A DNA stretch of 64,000 bases from Onchocerca volvulus (taxonomy: Eukaryota; Nematoda; Chromadorea; Rhabditida; Onchocercidae): the NCBI GenBank assembly GCA_000499405.2, contig HG738138.1, forward strand, positions 10,972,888 to 11,036,887, in the 5' to 3' direction. This document shows positions 61,933-64,000 of this stretch, in pieces. Positions within the stretch are counted from its first letter, which is position 1. The number at the start of each line of letters is the position of its first letter. A model generated the notes under the pieces. It saw nothing but the letters and a program-made list of their open reading frames with translations. It was not told where the DNA came from and did not search any database. Position numbers and translations under genes: made by a program.

Positions 61933-64000
61933 GTATGTTATTCATATTTTTATCACTTTTGATAATTATTTTCTTTCTGTTCTGTTATAATATTTTCCCG
62001 AATTTTTTGGCTATTAATATATTTTTCAGTTCTTATTAGAATTTTCTTTTTTTTTATATTTTACTACTTTATACTAATAAACATCTTTTTTTGCATACTT
62101 CAGAAACTTTTTTCCTCCTTTCTTTTTTATTCATTTCCTCTTTTCCTATACATATATTTACATAATTGCTTTTTCTCTTTTTTTTCCTAAATTCTTCTAC
62201 AAAATTAAAAAGAAGAAAGTTTCAAAATTTTTTTCCGAATACTTCAAACCAAATTGATCGAACAAAAACATTCCTTATGTCTTTTTGTTAAAATGATAGA
62301 GTGAATATAAGATTACAATAATGTAAAAAATATGCTAGAAATTTGTTTTTATGAAAATAAAAGAAAAAATTTTTTAAAGGAATCATTAAATGGAAATATT
62401 TGGAAATAAAAGTAAATAAATGAAGTACATTTATTTATATTTCCAGAAAAAAAAAAAAGAAAAAATTAAAGATGCAATGAAGTTGAGTATTGTCAACTTG
62501 GCTAAGAGATTAATTACCTTCCACAGTACTTCCTTGTTGTCAACCATTCCGGAATAGATTTAATCGTCGTAAGTGTATCTTTAAACTTCCAATAACAGTT
62601 TAATGGACTACCATCTATCAAATCTTCATTGATATTTTGATTTTTGATCCTCTTGAAATTAAACGAGGTTAAATTATCCTTCACTGTTAATTACTGTATT
62701 CTATTTTATTTTTAATTAACTAAATTATTATGCTTTTTATTTTTTAAGTGATAATTTCACGTCTTTAAAAATGAATTACCTATTCATTGAATAAGAGCTT
62801 ACTTTGAAGTGATACGAATGAGAAAAGAAAAGCAAATCGGAAAAAATATGTTAGATTTTTTCAATAGTTCTTAGCTTATGGATTGAAATTGAAATTTAAG
62901 AAAATATTTTGTGCTCAAAATCGAAATAAAAAAAAAAAGAAAACTTGATATAAAATTTCATCATAGAATTTTAGAACTTTGATATAAAATTTCGAAAATT
63001 TTGATATGAAAATTTGAAATTTCAAATTTTATATCAAAATTTTTCTGGTATGAAAGGATGCTATTGATCAAAAGCGTTTAACGTTAACTTATTCGAGAAT
63101 TCATCTTTCTTGGATGTTGCAGAGTTTTTTTCAATAGTTTGGAAATTTTTGAATAAACTAAAAAGTATGAATAATAGTTTTGAAATATAACTTTCTCACA
63201 CTTTTCCTCATATTAATATTTCAACTATGAATATTGAAATAAAAGTTTCTTCTCATTTTTCAAAAAAAATTTTTTTTTTTCTCGTTGATAGAAATAATAT
63301 TCTATCTTTCATTTGTTTCCTTCATATTTCGCCTTTTTCTTCAATAATTTTTACTCCTTTTAAAATATTTAGCATTATAAATTTTCCACTCAAAAATCTG
63401 ATTCAAAAAAATATTTTTGCGATTTCACTTGAAGAAGAATTGATTTTTCTGTTTACATGCAACAGCTTTGTCGTAGACAATATAGATTGTAGGATATATT
63501 TCGCGAAACATTGACCAAATTATTTTGTAGATTTAGTTTGTTGTTGGTTTTTTTTTTACTCCAAACTTCGAAGTATGATTTAAAAAAACAAAAAATTTAG
63601 ATGTTTTTCGTAGATACATTTTTTTAATGAGCGATAAAAATTGTGAAAATTATTTTAGGTCATTATCAGCGAGAAAATGATGCAAAAGTTTTAGTTTAAA
63701 TTTTAAAAGAATCCTGAAAAAATACTGAAACCACTGAGTGGTTAATGCACAGACATCATCATTAGATTTCATCCACTTCTCGTTTTGTGTAAACCAACTA
63801 GCTTAACATTTTTTCGAAATTCTCAAACCATATCAGTTTTCCAAATAGTAGTGAAAAAAAGTTTTCAACAATTTTCATTCTCAAAATCTTCACTTCAGAA
63901 ATCGTAATCACTGCTGTAAGAATTTTCGAATATAATCTAAATCAATCATAATATTTAGTCCAATTTTTTCTTTTTTTTAATGAAAAGATTGAATTCCATT
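61933..64000 (+). other. Start of a long glycogen synthase intron
   Basis: More than 2 kb after exon 11 without the expected next exon (the family continues with a conserved TVV-F-MPA-TNNFNVETLKG block). The sequence is extremely AT-rich with self-similar AAATTTTGATAT pieces near 62945-63045. A patch at 62480-62570 is less AT-rich but has no joinable frame. Confidence 0.55.

Noticed and set aside
1..64000. tRNA, rRNA or CRISPR arrays
   Set aside because: I looked for T-arm/B-box-like sequences and for regularly spaced short repeats and found none that hold up.

Overview
The window is nuclear DNA of a nematode, most likely a filarial (Onchocercid) worm. The DNA is very AT-rich. Genes are split into many short exons by small GT-AG introns. 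Start codons lie 0-18 bases after an AG that looks like a spliced-leader acceptor. The gene set is typically metazoan (filamin, Wnt, TGF-beta receptor, glycogen synthase). A fragment of a bacterial-type YchF GTPase next to the Wnt gene is what a transfer from a Wolbachia endosymbiont would leave.

Layout. 1-4550 (+): last 16 exons of a filamin gene. 5925-10703 (-): five exons of a secreted-looking beta-rich protein that I tentatively place near the aerolysin/ETX-MTX2 fold; its start was not found. 10.9-18.1 kb: gene-poor. 18127-18318 (+): YchF fragment abutting the Wnt stop codon. 18321-22537 (-): complete six-exon Wnt gene (349 aa). 24223-29597 (-): complete 16-exon TGF-beta family type I receptor kinase (658 aa) with an unusual Ser/Gly-rich kinase insert. 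33039-41450 (-): 17-exon gene for a 1130-aa, probably disordered, unrecognised protein; one intron holds a decayed Helitron/Pif1 helicase and a 41-bp-arm hairpin. 41.5-48.2 kb: gene-poor, with a GC-rich island. 48246-53826: BEL/Pao LTR retrotransposon (coding on -), flanked by a 5-bp duplication, with LTRs differing at one base but with its reverse transcriptase and integrase cores missing. 57978-61932 (+): first 11 exons of glycogen synthase, which runs off the right edge.

The exon models were built by hand from splice sites and reading phase. For filamin, Wnt, the receptor, the 1130-aa gene and glycogen synthase every exon joins in frame, which is strong internal support. Wnt and the TGF-beta receptor are two separate signalling genes lying in tandem on the same strand; nothing in the sequence says they are co-regulated.
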